NCBI RefSeq assembly: GCF_011047135.1
Contig: NZ_CP049255.1
Location: 1,798,001-1,862,000 of the forward strand
From: Microbacterium endophyticum
Lineage (GTDB): Bacteria > Actinomycetota > Actinomycetes > Actinomycetales > Microbacteriaceae
DNA: 64,000 nucleotides
Direction of reading: 5' to 3'
Notes under the pieces: model-generated
The model's database searches: none
What the model saw: only the letters and a program-made list of their open reading frames with translations
What the model was told of the DNA's origin: nothing
Made by a program: the position numbers and the translations under genes
Shown: one piece after another, positions 1 through 7,236 of the stretch
Numbering within the stretch: position 1 is the stretch's first letter
Layout: each line of letters starts with the position of its first letter

Positions 1-455
1 TCATGCTTTCGACGATTCCGACGCTCGTTGAAGACGGAATGCAGCCGCGGCACGCAGATCTCAGACCATTCGCGGTCAACGACGGCGATGACATTTGGGT
101 GCTCCCCGGCGGCCTCACTCGCGTCGCGCTCCCCGAGGGTCAGCTGGTCGTCAACTCGAGCCAGGGTGGTGGGTCGAAAGACACGTGGGTCGTCGGCGGT
201 GCTGCTCCCGGCCACGTCGAGTATGGCCCCGGGCACGGCATGGCAGAGCTCGTCGCCGATCAGGCCTCGGGTATGACGGAGGCGATCCCGATCATCACCG
301 AAGAGATGCTCTCTTCAGATCGGGAGGTGAAGGCTCCGGAATCAGGACCTGAAGTCTCACACTCGCCCAAGGAGGGTGCTCGCACGCAGGTCGAACAACA
401 GCAGCAAGAACAGCAGCAACAGCAGGCTCGATCGAACGGTGGTGCGTCATGCTGA
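1..455 (+). CDS. Circularly permuted ATP-grasp protein, C-terminal part (partial)
   Basis: This is the 3' end of a gene that begins before the window. The last 150 or so residues match the C-terminal part of circularly permuted ATP-grasp proteins (DUF404/DUF407 type), with the typical run [20 protein letters not shown] and then [13 protein letters not shown]. The family is expected to join a carboxylate to an amine using ATP, but its natural substrate is not known. The tail ends in a low-complexity glutamine stretch encoded by CAG/CAA repeats near 400-430. Its stop overlaps the start of the alpha-E gene (449), so the two are translated together. This gene, the alpha-E gene and the transglutaminase form a widely seen three-gene cassette. 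The family call is firm. The function is only a class prediction. Confidence 0.85.
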   Translation, partial: MLSTIPTLVEDGMQPRHADLRPFAVNDGDDIWVLPGGLTRVALPEGQLVVNSSQGGGSKDTWVVGGAAPGHVEYGPGHGMAELVADQASGMTEAIPIITEEMLSSDREVKAPESGPEVSHSPKEGARTQVEQQQQEQQQQQARSNGGASC

Positions 456-1381
456 GCCGCATCGCAGAGTCCCTGTTCTGGATTGGCCGCTACATCGAGC
501 GCAGCGACGGCACCGCCCGCATTCTCGATGTGCACCTTCAGCTGCTGCTCGAAGACCAGTGGATCGATGAAGACACCGCGTGCCGTTCACTGCTCACCGT
601 CATGGGTTCGCAGCCACCGGCTGGGTTGAAGAAAGTCACGCGCCAGGACGTGCTCGATCTTCTCGCCGTCGATCGCACCAACTCTTCAAGCATCGTCTAT
701 TCGATGACAGCGGCGCGCGAGAACGCTCGTCGTGCCCGTGAAATCGTCTCGACGGAGCTCTGGGAGTGCCTCAACACCAACAACGCGCGGATGCCGCGGC
801 GCCTTTCCACCGACAAGGTCCACGACTTCTTCCAGTGGGTGCGTGAGCGCACAGCGCTCGCCGTCGGCATCGTCGATTCGTCAACGAGCCGCGATGAAGC
901 GTGGCAGTTCTTCACCCTGGGTCGCAGCATCGAACGGGCGGATATGACGGCGCGCTTGCTCGCAACGCGCTCGCTGACCGAAGTCTCGGGCCCGTCGTGG
1001 ACCACGATCCTGCGGTCGTGCGCAGCCTACGAGCCTTACCTTCGCACGTATCGCGGTATGCCGAGTGCGCAGAACGCTGCCGAGTTCCTTCTCCTTGACC
1101 GGCTCTTCCCCCGCTCGATCATCTATTCGATCGCGCAAGCCGAAGAGTGCATGCGGGCGATCGATCCGCGGGCGGACCGCGTTGGCCACTCCAACCAGGT
1201 GCAGCGGGCGCTCGGACGTATTCGCAACGACCTCGAGTACCGCCCAGTGAGCGAGATTCTTGATGACCTTCCGGGAGAGATGTTGCGGGTGCAGACAGTG
1301 ACGCGCGAGGCATCCGAAGCTATTCGGGGTCGGTTCTTTCCCACGCAAGCCGAGCCCAGCTGGATGGGAGAGATTTCATGA
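449..1381 (+). CDS. Alpha-E domain protein (DUF403)
   Basis: The 310-residue protein is a helical alpha-E domain protein. It begins [18 protein letters not shown], the family hallmark, and fills the usual length of about 310 residues. The biochemical role is unknown. The family is nearly always encoded between a permuted ATP-grasp protein and a transglutaminase-like protein, as here, and is thought to work with them on peptide or amide bond formation. The start at 449 overlaps the end of the upstream gene by 7 nt. The stop overlaps the next start (ATGA at 1378-1381), which indicates one operon. No signal peptide or membrane segment is visible. Confidence 0.88.
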   Translation: MLSRIAESLFWIGRYIERSDGTARILDVHLQLLLEDQWIDEDTACRSLLTVMGSQPPAGLKKVTRQDVLDLLAVDRTNSSSIVYSMTAARENARRAREIVSTELWECLNTNNARMPRRLSTDKVHDFFQWVRERTALAVGIVDSSTSRDEAWQFFTLGRSIERADMTARLLATRSLTEVSGPSWTTILRSCAAYEPYLRTYRGMPSAQNAAEFLLLDRLFPRSIIYSIAQAEECMRAIDPRADRVGHSNQVQRALGRIRNDLEYRPVSEILDDLPGEMLRVQTVTREASEAIRGRFFPTQAEPSWMGEIS

Positions 1382-2223
1382 AGCGTCTCAGGATCGAACA
1401 CGAAACCGGGTTCTCGTATCAGGGCGAAGTGTCGGCGTCGTATAACGAAGCGCGGATGCTGCCTGGTACTACCGACAGTCAGTTCGTGCTGAGTTCATCG
1501 CTCGACATCGAGCCCTCGACGTCGGTCAACTCTTACGTCGACTATTTCGGCACGAGAGTCTCGGCGTTCGACGTGCTCTCGCGCCATACCGATCTCAAGA
1601 TCACGGCTCGCTCTCTCGTTGAAGTACGCCCGCGCCCGATCGAGCACTCCGACATCTCTTGGGAGCGATTGAGTCGCGAAGCAGCGCGCACGATTGAGAC
1701 GGTCGAGCAGATGGTGCAGAGCGCCCGCACGGCGCCGCACCCCGAGGTCGTCGAGATCGCCAAGTCGATTGCCGCGCGCCACACCGACCCGAGTCGGGCC
1801 GCTCACGACATCGCGATGGCGATCGGCGATGCCGTCGAATACGTGACGGGTGTCACGGGCGTGCACTCGACCGGTGCTGAAGCCTGGGAGGCCCGAAAGG
1901 GTGTCTGTCAGGACCTCGCACACATCGTGATCGGGGCTCTTCGCGCCGTGGGGATCCCGGCGCGATACGTCTCGGGATACCTGCATCCGAAACCGCAGGC
2001 CGAGGTCGGCGTTGCCGTCGAAGGCGAGTCGCACGCGTGGGTCGAGTGGTTCTCGGGCGAATGGCAGGGTTTTGACCCGACCAACAACATCGAGATCGGT
2101 GACCGCCATGTGCTGGTCGGCCGCGCTCGCGACTACAACGACGTCCCGCCGCTCCGCGGCGTATACGGCGGAACCTTCAAGGGCGGACTCAACGTCAACG
2201 TCACAATCACCCGCGAAGCCTAG
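1378..2223 (+). CDS. Transglutaminase-like cysteine protease family protein
   Basis: The 281-residue protein has the N-terminal beta domain of bacterial transglutaminase-like proteins (residues 1-90) followed by the papain-fold core. A complete catalytic triad can be read: Cys177 in GVCQDLAH, His219 in SHAWVEW and Asp233 in GFDPTNN. Family members act as proteases or amide-forming enzymes, and the substrate here is unknown. It is the last gene of the ATP-grasp/alpha-E cassette and starts in an ATGA overlap with the alpha-E gene. It ends 50 nt before a long palindrome that probably stops transcription. There is no signal peptide, so a cytoplasmic role with its two partners is inferred. Confidence 0.88.
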   Translation: MKRLRIEHETGFSYQGEVSASYNEARMLPGTTDSQFVLSSSLDIEPSTSVNSYVDYFGTRVSAFDVLSRHTDLKITARSLVEVRPRPIEHSDISWERLSREAARTIETVEQMVQSARTAPHPEVVEIAKSIAARHTDPSRAAHDIAMAIGDAVEYVTGVTGVHSTGAEAWEARKGVCQDLAHIVIGALRAVGIPARYVSGYLHPKPQAEVGVAVEGESHAWVEWFSGEWQGFDPTNNIEIGDRHVLVGRARDYNDVPPLRGVYGGTFKGGLNVNVTITREA

Positions 2224-2272
2224 GCGCAGCGCCGCCCCCGCCCCCGCCCCCGCAAGTGCCGCTTCCCTCACC

Positions 2273-2326
2273 CATGTCTCACTTGTTCAGCTCAGCGAGG
2301 TCGCGCTGACGAATATGTGAGACATG
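2273..2326. repeat. Imperfect palindrome, CATGTCTCAC family, copy 1
   Basis: A 54-bp inverted repeat whose outer 10 bp (CATGTCTCAC / GTGAGACATG) pair perfectly and whose inner part pairs with interruptions. It lies between the convergent 3' ends of the transglutaminase and histidine kinase genes, so it could terminate both. A second, near-perfect member with the same arms lies at 4348-4407, on the other side of the kinase gene. Confidence 0.75.
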
Positions 2327-2373
2327 CGGTCTGGATAGCGCGTTAAATCATCCCGGCTGCCTAGGCCATTCCG

Positions 2374-4134
2374 TCAGCGAGGTCCTTTTTTGTGCGTAAG
2401 AGGTATTCGCGCGACCGATCGCGCGCCCTGTTTCTCACGGGAAGAGACCGCCCATGTGCCGCCTATCTCGGCGAGCGCCTGAGCAACGAGCCCATCGCAG
2501 GAGCGCTCCGATTTCAGCCCGTAGCCGTCATCCAAACACGTGATACAGATGACGCCTTTATCCTCTTCGATCGATAAGTCGGCCTTCTCTGCACGTGCAT
2601 GCCGGGCGGCATTTGTGATCATGTCGGTCACAACATGTATCAGAATGTCTCGGCTTTTATTGTCGAGTTTTTCAGCGATGTTGCTGCCAACAGACCAACG
2701 GATGAGAACGAGCCCAGACCAAATTTCAGAAATGTGATTGAGTGCGGCCTCGAGTGGTTCGTCACGAGGCGACGAGAGGGCTGTTTGGAGTTCCATCAAA
2801 TCTTCGTAAGTAGTGTTCAACGACGTTCTGACACTTTCAAGCATCGCTGCGCGACTGCTAGGTTTTGTCTGCCCGGCGACGTTTCGAATCATCAAGGCAA
2901 TCGACTCCATTCGTCCTTGGATCGGCCCATGGAGAAATAGCGCTGTCTGGCGTCTGAAATCGACATCCGCGAGGGCCGACGGACCGGCGAGATCGTGGAC
3001 GATCGCCCTCCTGATAGCCAGTTCGCGGCTGAGCGCGCGAGTCTCCTCGGCAGTGTGTGCGATTGCTGACGTGAGAAGACACAGAACTATAACTACGACC
3101 CAAAAGAGAAGAATTGCCGCTGGAGTTTCAGGGCCGGTCGCTATCCGCGCAACTGAGAGTGCGTACCATTCCGTGGCAGGCAAAAGAAGAAGGACCCCCC
3201 ACATGGCGATAGCTCGAGTGCGCCGATCGCTACTACGAGTGAGCAACCCGACCCAGTGGAAGAGGAAGGCGCCAAGAAAGATCGAGATCACATAAGAGAA
3301 CAGCTTGAAGATATCGCTACTCCGCGTGTACTCGAGCGTCGTGCTGGCGACTAAAAGCGCGCCCGCAAGCCACGGAGAGGCAAGCGGCCGCCAGAGAGCC
3401 GCACGAATGACCCCCGACGAAAATACCCAATCCCGATCCCGCGGCGGCGTAGTGTCGTTGGCGTTTAATGCGTTGCTTCGAACGATACGGACAATGTCGC
3501 GTGATGCCGCGGAAATATCGTCTGCGAGTCTCGTCAGGTTTTGTTTAGAGGGCCTGCGCTGCGCTCGATCAAAGTGCGGAGTTACGAGCCGTAGGCGGGA
3601 TTTTATTCGCGGTGAGATATCCGCGATGGAACTCGCGATGAGAGAAACCGGGTGCGTGTCGTTGGTGATCGCGTGCTGCTCAATTTGAGTGGTGACTTCC
3701 AGAACAGCCCGGCGCACCATTACGTAACGTGCGAGAGAGCTTACGGTGAAGGCGATTGTCGGTATTCCTACACACGTCGTCACGGTCGAAATGAGCATAT
3801 CGGCCAAGAAGTTGCTGCTGTTCCCGAGCAGCCCACGTCCGAGGCTTCGCACGACGCCGAGCCCGAGGCCAGCGACGATCCAATAGCAGGCTATGACGGC
3901 GAACGAATCGCGGTTTCGGAAAACTGCGAGGTGGGCTGCGGCACAGCACGCCGCAAAGAACACTGCGAGAAGAGAGACGGTAAGAGTCGCCCATGTCGGT
4001 GTGTGGGGAGAGGAGTCGTAGACAGATATCGAAAGCGCGCCTGGCAATCCGAAAATGAGAAGGAATCGCCACCTGAAGGCGTAGCGGCCCGTGACACCTC
4101 TGCGGAATGTTTCCCAGCGAGAAAGTTGTTGCAT
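2374..4134 (-). CDS. Orphan membrane sensor histidine kinase-like protein
   Basis: The 586-residue protein has two groups of hydrophobic segments (about residues 20-150 and 225-355). A dimerisation and phosphoacceptor-like helix follows near FLHGPIQGRM, resembling the LHDGxQxRL box of NarL-type kinases. The C-terminal HATPase domain has an N-box (VVTDMITNAARHA) and a G1 box (CLDDGYGL). It should sense a signal at the membrane, but no response regulator is encoded next to it. Codons are clearly more AT-rich than in the neighbours, and the gene sits between two copies of one palindrome family, which suggests recent acquisition. The H-box is divergent (HGP instead of HDG), so kinase activity is uncertain. 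The ATPase-domain call is firm. Confidence 0.75.
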   Translation of the reverse strand: MQQLSRWETFRRGVTGRYAFRWRFLLIFGLPGALSISVYDSSPHTPTWATLTVSLLAVFFAACCAAAHLAVFRNRDSFAVIACYWIVAGLGLGVVRSLGRGLLGNSSNFLADMLISTVTTCVGIPTIAFTVSSLARYVMVRRAVLEVTTQIEQHAITNDTHPVSLIASSIADISPRIKSRLRLVTPHFDRAQRRPSKQNLTRLADDISAASRDIVRIVRSNALNANDTTPPRDRDWVFSSGVIRAALWRPLASPWLAGALLVASTTLEYTRSSDIFKLFSYVISIFLGAFLFHWVGLLTRSSDRRTRAIAMWGVLLLLPATEWYALSVARIATGPETPAAILLFWVVVIVLCLLTSAIAHTAEETRALSRELAIRRAIVHDLAGPSALADVDFRRQTALFLHGPIQGRMESIALMIRNVAGQTKPSSRAAMLESVRTSLNTTYEDLMELQTALSSPRDEPLEAALNHISEIWSGLVLIRWSVGSNIAEKLDNKSRDILIHVVTDMITNAARHARAEKADLSIEEDKGVICITCLDDGYGLKSERSCDGLVAQALAEIGGTWAVSSREKQGARSVARIPLTHKKGPR

Positions 4135-4347
4135 CGGGGCGTATCTGCTTCGGGTAGGCGCTAGGGCCTGCTATCTGAAGGAAAGCTGGGGTCGGGTAAT
4201 ACGAATTTGACCATCTTTTCTCACAAATCGTCAACGCAAAACACCAGAGCGGAGAATTCACGGCCGACCTAATTTGATCATCAAATGATGGCAGTTACCT
4301 CACCGCAACGAACAGAATGCGTGCTTGACCGAGGTGGCGACAGTTCC
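4135..4347. other. Intergenic region upstream of the histidine kinase gene
   Basis: This AT-richer spacer holds the likely leftward promoter of the kinase gene. On the minus strand a TTGACG element can be read (plus-strand 4229-4234). A near-palindrome TTTGATCATCAAA at 4273-4285 could be an operator. No convincing small gene was found here. Confidence 0.35.
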
Positions 4348-4407
4348 CCCCATGTCTCACTTATTCAGCTAAATGCGTCCGCATTGCTGAATAAGTGAGA
4401 CATGGGG
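4348..4407. repeat. Near-perfect 60-bp palindrome, CATGTCTCAC family, copy 2
   Basis: The 22-bp outer arms (4348-4369 and 4386-4407, beginning CCCCATGTCTCACTTATTC) are perfectly complementary. Inside them AATGCG/CGCATT forms a second 6-bp stem around a 2-nt loop, so almost the whole 60 bp can fold into one hairpin. It abuts the stop codon of the leftward DUF1345 gene. No U-tract follows on either strand. It is related to the repeat at 2273-2326. Confidence 0.85.
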
Positions 4408-5079
4408 TCAGCTGATGATTGTGTTGACCGCGAGCACGATGATGAGCGCATTGAGGAAGAAGCCGATCACCGTGTGCCACATGACGATCCAACGCATCGA
4501 CGTTGTGCGCACCTCGACATCGGACACCGAGAATGCCGTGCCGCACGTGAACGAGAAGTACAAGAAGTCGACGAGGCGAGGATGCTCCGTTGCCGGAAAA
4601 CGCAGGGGCTTTTCGATAGCCGCGTTATAGCGACGCTGGTAGACGCGCGTAAAGCCCCAGTGGAAAAGCGCCCATGAGAGCAACATCGCCCATACGGCGA
4701 CAACTTTGACCGTGCCAGCCCAGTCCGGATCATCACGGAACAGAATGAGCACGGCGGCCGCCCAGAGCCCCATTGAGCTTGCCGTCAGGTTGGCGATTGT
4801 CGTGATCCACCGCACAGCAGGCCACTGGTCGAGCGCCTCAGCAACTGCACTTTCTCGGGGCACCGGATGCTCCACAGTCCAGGCCGAAATTGCGACAGTC
4901 GCAACCCAATAGAGACTGCCAACGCTGCACCACAACAAGAGCCATCCGACAACTGCCTCAGCGCTCGCATCGCCCAACAAGAAGAGCGATCCGATTGCGA
5001 TAAGTGCGATCTGCACCACGATGTCGGCGAGCCGCAACGCGATCACTAGTGCGCCCGTATGGCGCTGATGTGTGGGCAT
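4408..5079 (-). CDS. DUF1345 family integral membrane protein
   Basis: The 223-residue protein has about five hydrophobic segments and matches the DUF1345 family, with the conserved stretch VDFLYFSFTCGTAFSVSDVEV near residue 175. The family's function is unknown. The F-T-x-G-T-A-F-S element resembles a pore or ion-channel motif, but no transport role can be claimed. The gene is alone in its transcription unit. The start codon lies 6 nt after a TACGAT hexamer, which suggests a leaderless mRNA. Its stop codon touches a 60-bp palindrome that may end transcription. Confidence 0.8.
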   Translation of the reverse strand: MPTHQRHTGALVIALRLADIVVQIALIAIGSLFLLGDASAEAVVGWLLLWCSVGSLYWVATVAISAWTVEHPVPRESAVAEALDQWPAVRWITTIANLTASSMGLWAAAVLILFRDDPDWAGTVKVVAVWAMLLSWALFHWGFTRVYQRRYNAAIEKPLRFPATEHPRLVDFLYFSFTCGTAFSVSDVEVRTTSMRWIVMWHTVIGFFLNALIIVLAVNTIIS

Positions 5080-5085
5080 ATGCCC

Positions 5086-5091
5086 ATCGTA
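5086..5091 (-). promoter_or_regulatory. Leaderless -10 element (TACGAT) of the DUF1345 gene
   Basis: On the minus strand TACGAT is followed by exactly 6 nt and then the ATG at 5079. No Shine-Dalgarno sequence is present. The spacing fits transcription starting at the start codon, as in many actinobacterial leaderless genes. Confidence 0.5.
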
Positions 5092-5143
5092 GGGGTGAGC
5101 TTTCGATGACGTTACGTGTCAGAAAGTGTCGTCATGTTTCAGC

Positions 5144-5180
5144 GTGCGACTCCGGATGACGGTGTGCGACTTCGTATGAC
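5144..5180. repeat. Short tandem repeat upstream of the OsmC-family gene
   Basis: Two 17-bp copies (GTGCGACTCCGGATGAC and GTGCGACTTCGTATGAC) start 20 bp apart. A short inverted repeat ATGACG/CGTCAT lies just before them (5106-5135). The spacing of two helical turns would suit a regulator binding side by side. Function unknown. Confidence 0.4.
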
Positions 5181-5222
5181 TCCATGCGTGCGCGGATGCG
5201 CGGAGGCGTCTACGTTCACCGC

Positions 5223-5789
5223 ATGACGATTCTCACTTCAGACACAGACCCGCGAACTTCGAACACGTCCTTCGACGCCGATGAGCGTGCCCGCCGCCTC
5301 GATGCCGCAGCATCCGCGTGGGGAAACCGCATTGACTCCGACCGCACTGCTGCTCACTTGACCTACCGGGTGCGGGGCACGGGTGAGGGTTCCGTCGCAA
5401 CGCGTGTGCGCGCTGGCGCGCACGAATTCTCGATCGACGAACCCGCGGCGCTCGCCGGTGACGACACAGCCGCAAGCCCCGTCGAAATTGCACTCGGCGC
5501 GATCGCTGCGTGTCAGGTTGTCGTATTTCGCCTGTACTCCCACGCCCTCGGCATTCCGTTTGACGACATCGATGTGACGGCCGAGGGTGACCTGGATGCC
5601 GCACGCCTGTTCGGAAAGGACGATTCGGTGCGTGCGGGCTTCAGCGCCGTGCGGGTGGCAATCGAACTCTCCGGATCTGAGCCGCTGGAGCGCTATGAAG
5701 AACTACGCGCAGTCGTTGACGCGCACTGCCCCGTGCTCGATCTGTTCGCCAACCCGACAGCGGTGACAACCAGCGTCACCAAGGGCTAA
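5223..5789 (+). CDS. OsmC/Ohr family protein
   Basis: The 188-residue protein belongs to the OsmC/Ohr family of thiol-dependent peroxide reductases. Both conserved cysteines are present: one in the motif AIAACQVVVFR and one in DAHCPVLDLF. These family members reduce organic hydroperoxides using the cysteine pair. Ohr proteins act on lipid or organic peroxides, and OsmC proteins also respond to osmotic stress. Which subclass this is cannot be settled by eye. The start at 5223 was chosen because family alignment begins shortly after it. An in-frame ATG at 5184 is possible but adds residues unlike the family. The gene stands alone, downstream of a tandem repeat that may regulate it. Confidence 0.82.
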   Translation: MTILTSDTDPRTSNTSFDADERARRLDAAASAWGNRIDSDRTAAHLTYRVRGTGEGSVATRVRAGAHEFSIDEPAALAGDDTAASPVEIALGAIAACQVVVFRLYSHALGIPFDDIDVTAEGDLDAARLFGKDDSVRAGFSAVRVAIELSGSEPLERYEELRAVVDAHCPVLDLFANPTAVTTSVTKG

Positions 5790-5802
5790 TCATGCGGGCT
5801 AG

Positions 5803-7236
5803 TCACGAGGCGCGCGGCGTGAACCTTCGTGGTGCGTGAGTGCGTGCGACGAGGTGTCGCAGTGACTCCAGTGAACCGCTAACGAGTCCCGTCGCGCGTG
5901 CCTGCACGAGCACATTGCCAAGGGCCGTCGCTTCGACGGGGCCTGCGAGCACCGGCAGCCCGGCACGGTCAGCAGTCCGCTGACACAGCAGTTCGTTGAG
6001 CGACCCGCCACCGACGATATGTATCGTCCGTACGTCAACTCCGCCGAGGCGGCCGGCTTCGAGAGCGGCGTCGGCGAAAGCCTGCGCGAGCGACTCGACG
6101 ATGCTGCGCGCGTACTCTGCACGAGTGCGAGGAGGACGGATGTCGTGCTCGGCACACCACTCATCGATACGCGCGGGCATGTCGCCCGGTGCGAGAAAAC
6201 GCGGGTCGTTGACATCGAAAACGGGGCTTGGCTCCGACACCTCTTCAGCCGAGTCGAGCAGGGTCGGCAGATCGATCGTGTGGCCCGCACGCTCCCACGT
6301 GCGAACTGCCTCGCTGAGCACCCACAGTCCCATCACGTTGTGAAGCAGTCGTACTCGCCCGTCCACACCGCCTTCGTTCGTGAAGTTTGCAGCGAGCGCT
6401 TCCGATGTGAGTACTGGGCGCGCCACTTCAACCCCGACGAGTCCCCAGGTTCCGCATGAGATGTAGGCCGCGGCATCCGCTTGCATCGGTACAGCGACCA
6501 CAGCGGATGCCGTGTCGTGCGATCCGATTGCGGTTACCGCAGCGTCCGGCCGAGCGCCGAGCGCTGCCGCGACTTCGGGCAGCAGCGTGCCGAGCGTCTC
6601 ACCCGGTGCGATGAGGGGCGGAAGAATGCCCTGCGGCAGACCGAGCCGCGCGATGAGGGCGTCATCCCGGCGGTGATCGAGTGCACGCAGCAAGCCGGTT
6701 GTCGAAGCGTTCGTCACTTCGGCGCGCGCGACACCCGTGAGCCAAAACCCGAGGAGGTCAGGAATCAGCAGCGCGGTGTCGGCGAAGTTCAGCAGCTCCG
6801 ACGGCTCGGATGCCAATTGGTAGAGCGTGTTGAAAGGGAGGAACTGCAGGCCGTTGCGCTCGAAAAGTTCGCTGTGCGGCAGCAGAGTGTGTACGGCATC
6901 GACGCCCGCGGCGGTGCGCTCATCGCGGTAGTGGAAGGGATCGCCGAGCATGCGCCCGTTGCGAAGGAGCGCATAGTCGACAGCCCACGAGTCGATGCCA
7001 ATGCTTGTGATGTCCGGCGCCACCCGGAACGCTTCGCGGAGCCCCGCGGTCGCGGCGCCGTAGAGCCCGAGAATGTTCCAGTGCAACCCGTCGGAGGTGC
7101 GCACGGGGTCGTTCGGAAACCGGGCGACCTGGGTCATATCGAGTGTGTCGGCCCCGACGTGCCCAACGATGACGCGGCCGCTGGTTGCGCCGAGATCTAC
7201 CGCGGCAACAGCGCCGGCGGCCGCGCCACGGCTCAT
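5803..7236 (-). CDS. rhaB: Rhamnulokinase
   Basis: The 477-residue FGGY-family sugar kinase begins with the ATP-binding motif VDLGATSGRV and has IGIDSWAVDYALL, typical of rhamnulokinases, and a C-terminal GGGSLNELLCQ phosphate loop. It phosphorylates L-rhamnulose to L-rhamnulose 1-phosphate. It is the last gene of the rhamnose operon and starts in an ATGA overlap (7233-7236) with the aldolase/dehydrogenase gene that uses its product. The length is normal for RhaB. The context with isomerase, mutarotase and aldolase makes the substrate assignment strong. Confidence 0.92.
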   Translation of the reverse strand: MSRGAAAGAVAAVDLGATSGRVIVGHVGADTLDMTQVARFPNDPVRTSDGLHWNILGLYGAATAGLREAFRVAPDITSIGIDSWAVDYALLRNGRMLGDPFHYRDERTAAGVDAVHTLLPHSELFERNGLQFLPFNTLYQLASEPSELLNFADTALLIPDLLGFWLTGVARAEVTNASTTGLLRALDHRRDDALIARLGLPQGILPPLIAPGETLGTLLPEVAAALGARPDAAVTAIGSHDTASAVVAVPMQADAAAYISCGTWGLVGVEVARPVLTSEALAANFTNEGGVDGRVRLLHNVMGLWVLSEAVRTWERAGHTIDLPTLLDSAEEVSEPSPVFDVNDPRFLAPGDMPARIDEWCAEHDIRPPRTRAEYARSIVESLAQAFADAALEAGRLGGVDVRTIHIVGGGSLNELLCQRTADRAGLPVLAGPVEATALGNVLVQARATGLVSGSLESLRHLVARTHAPRRFTPRAS

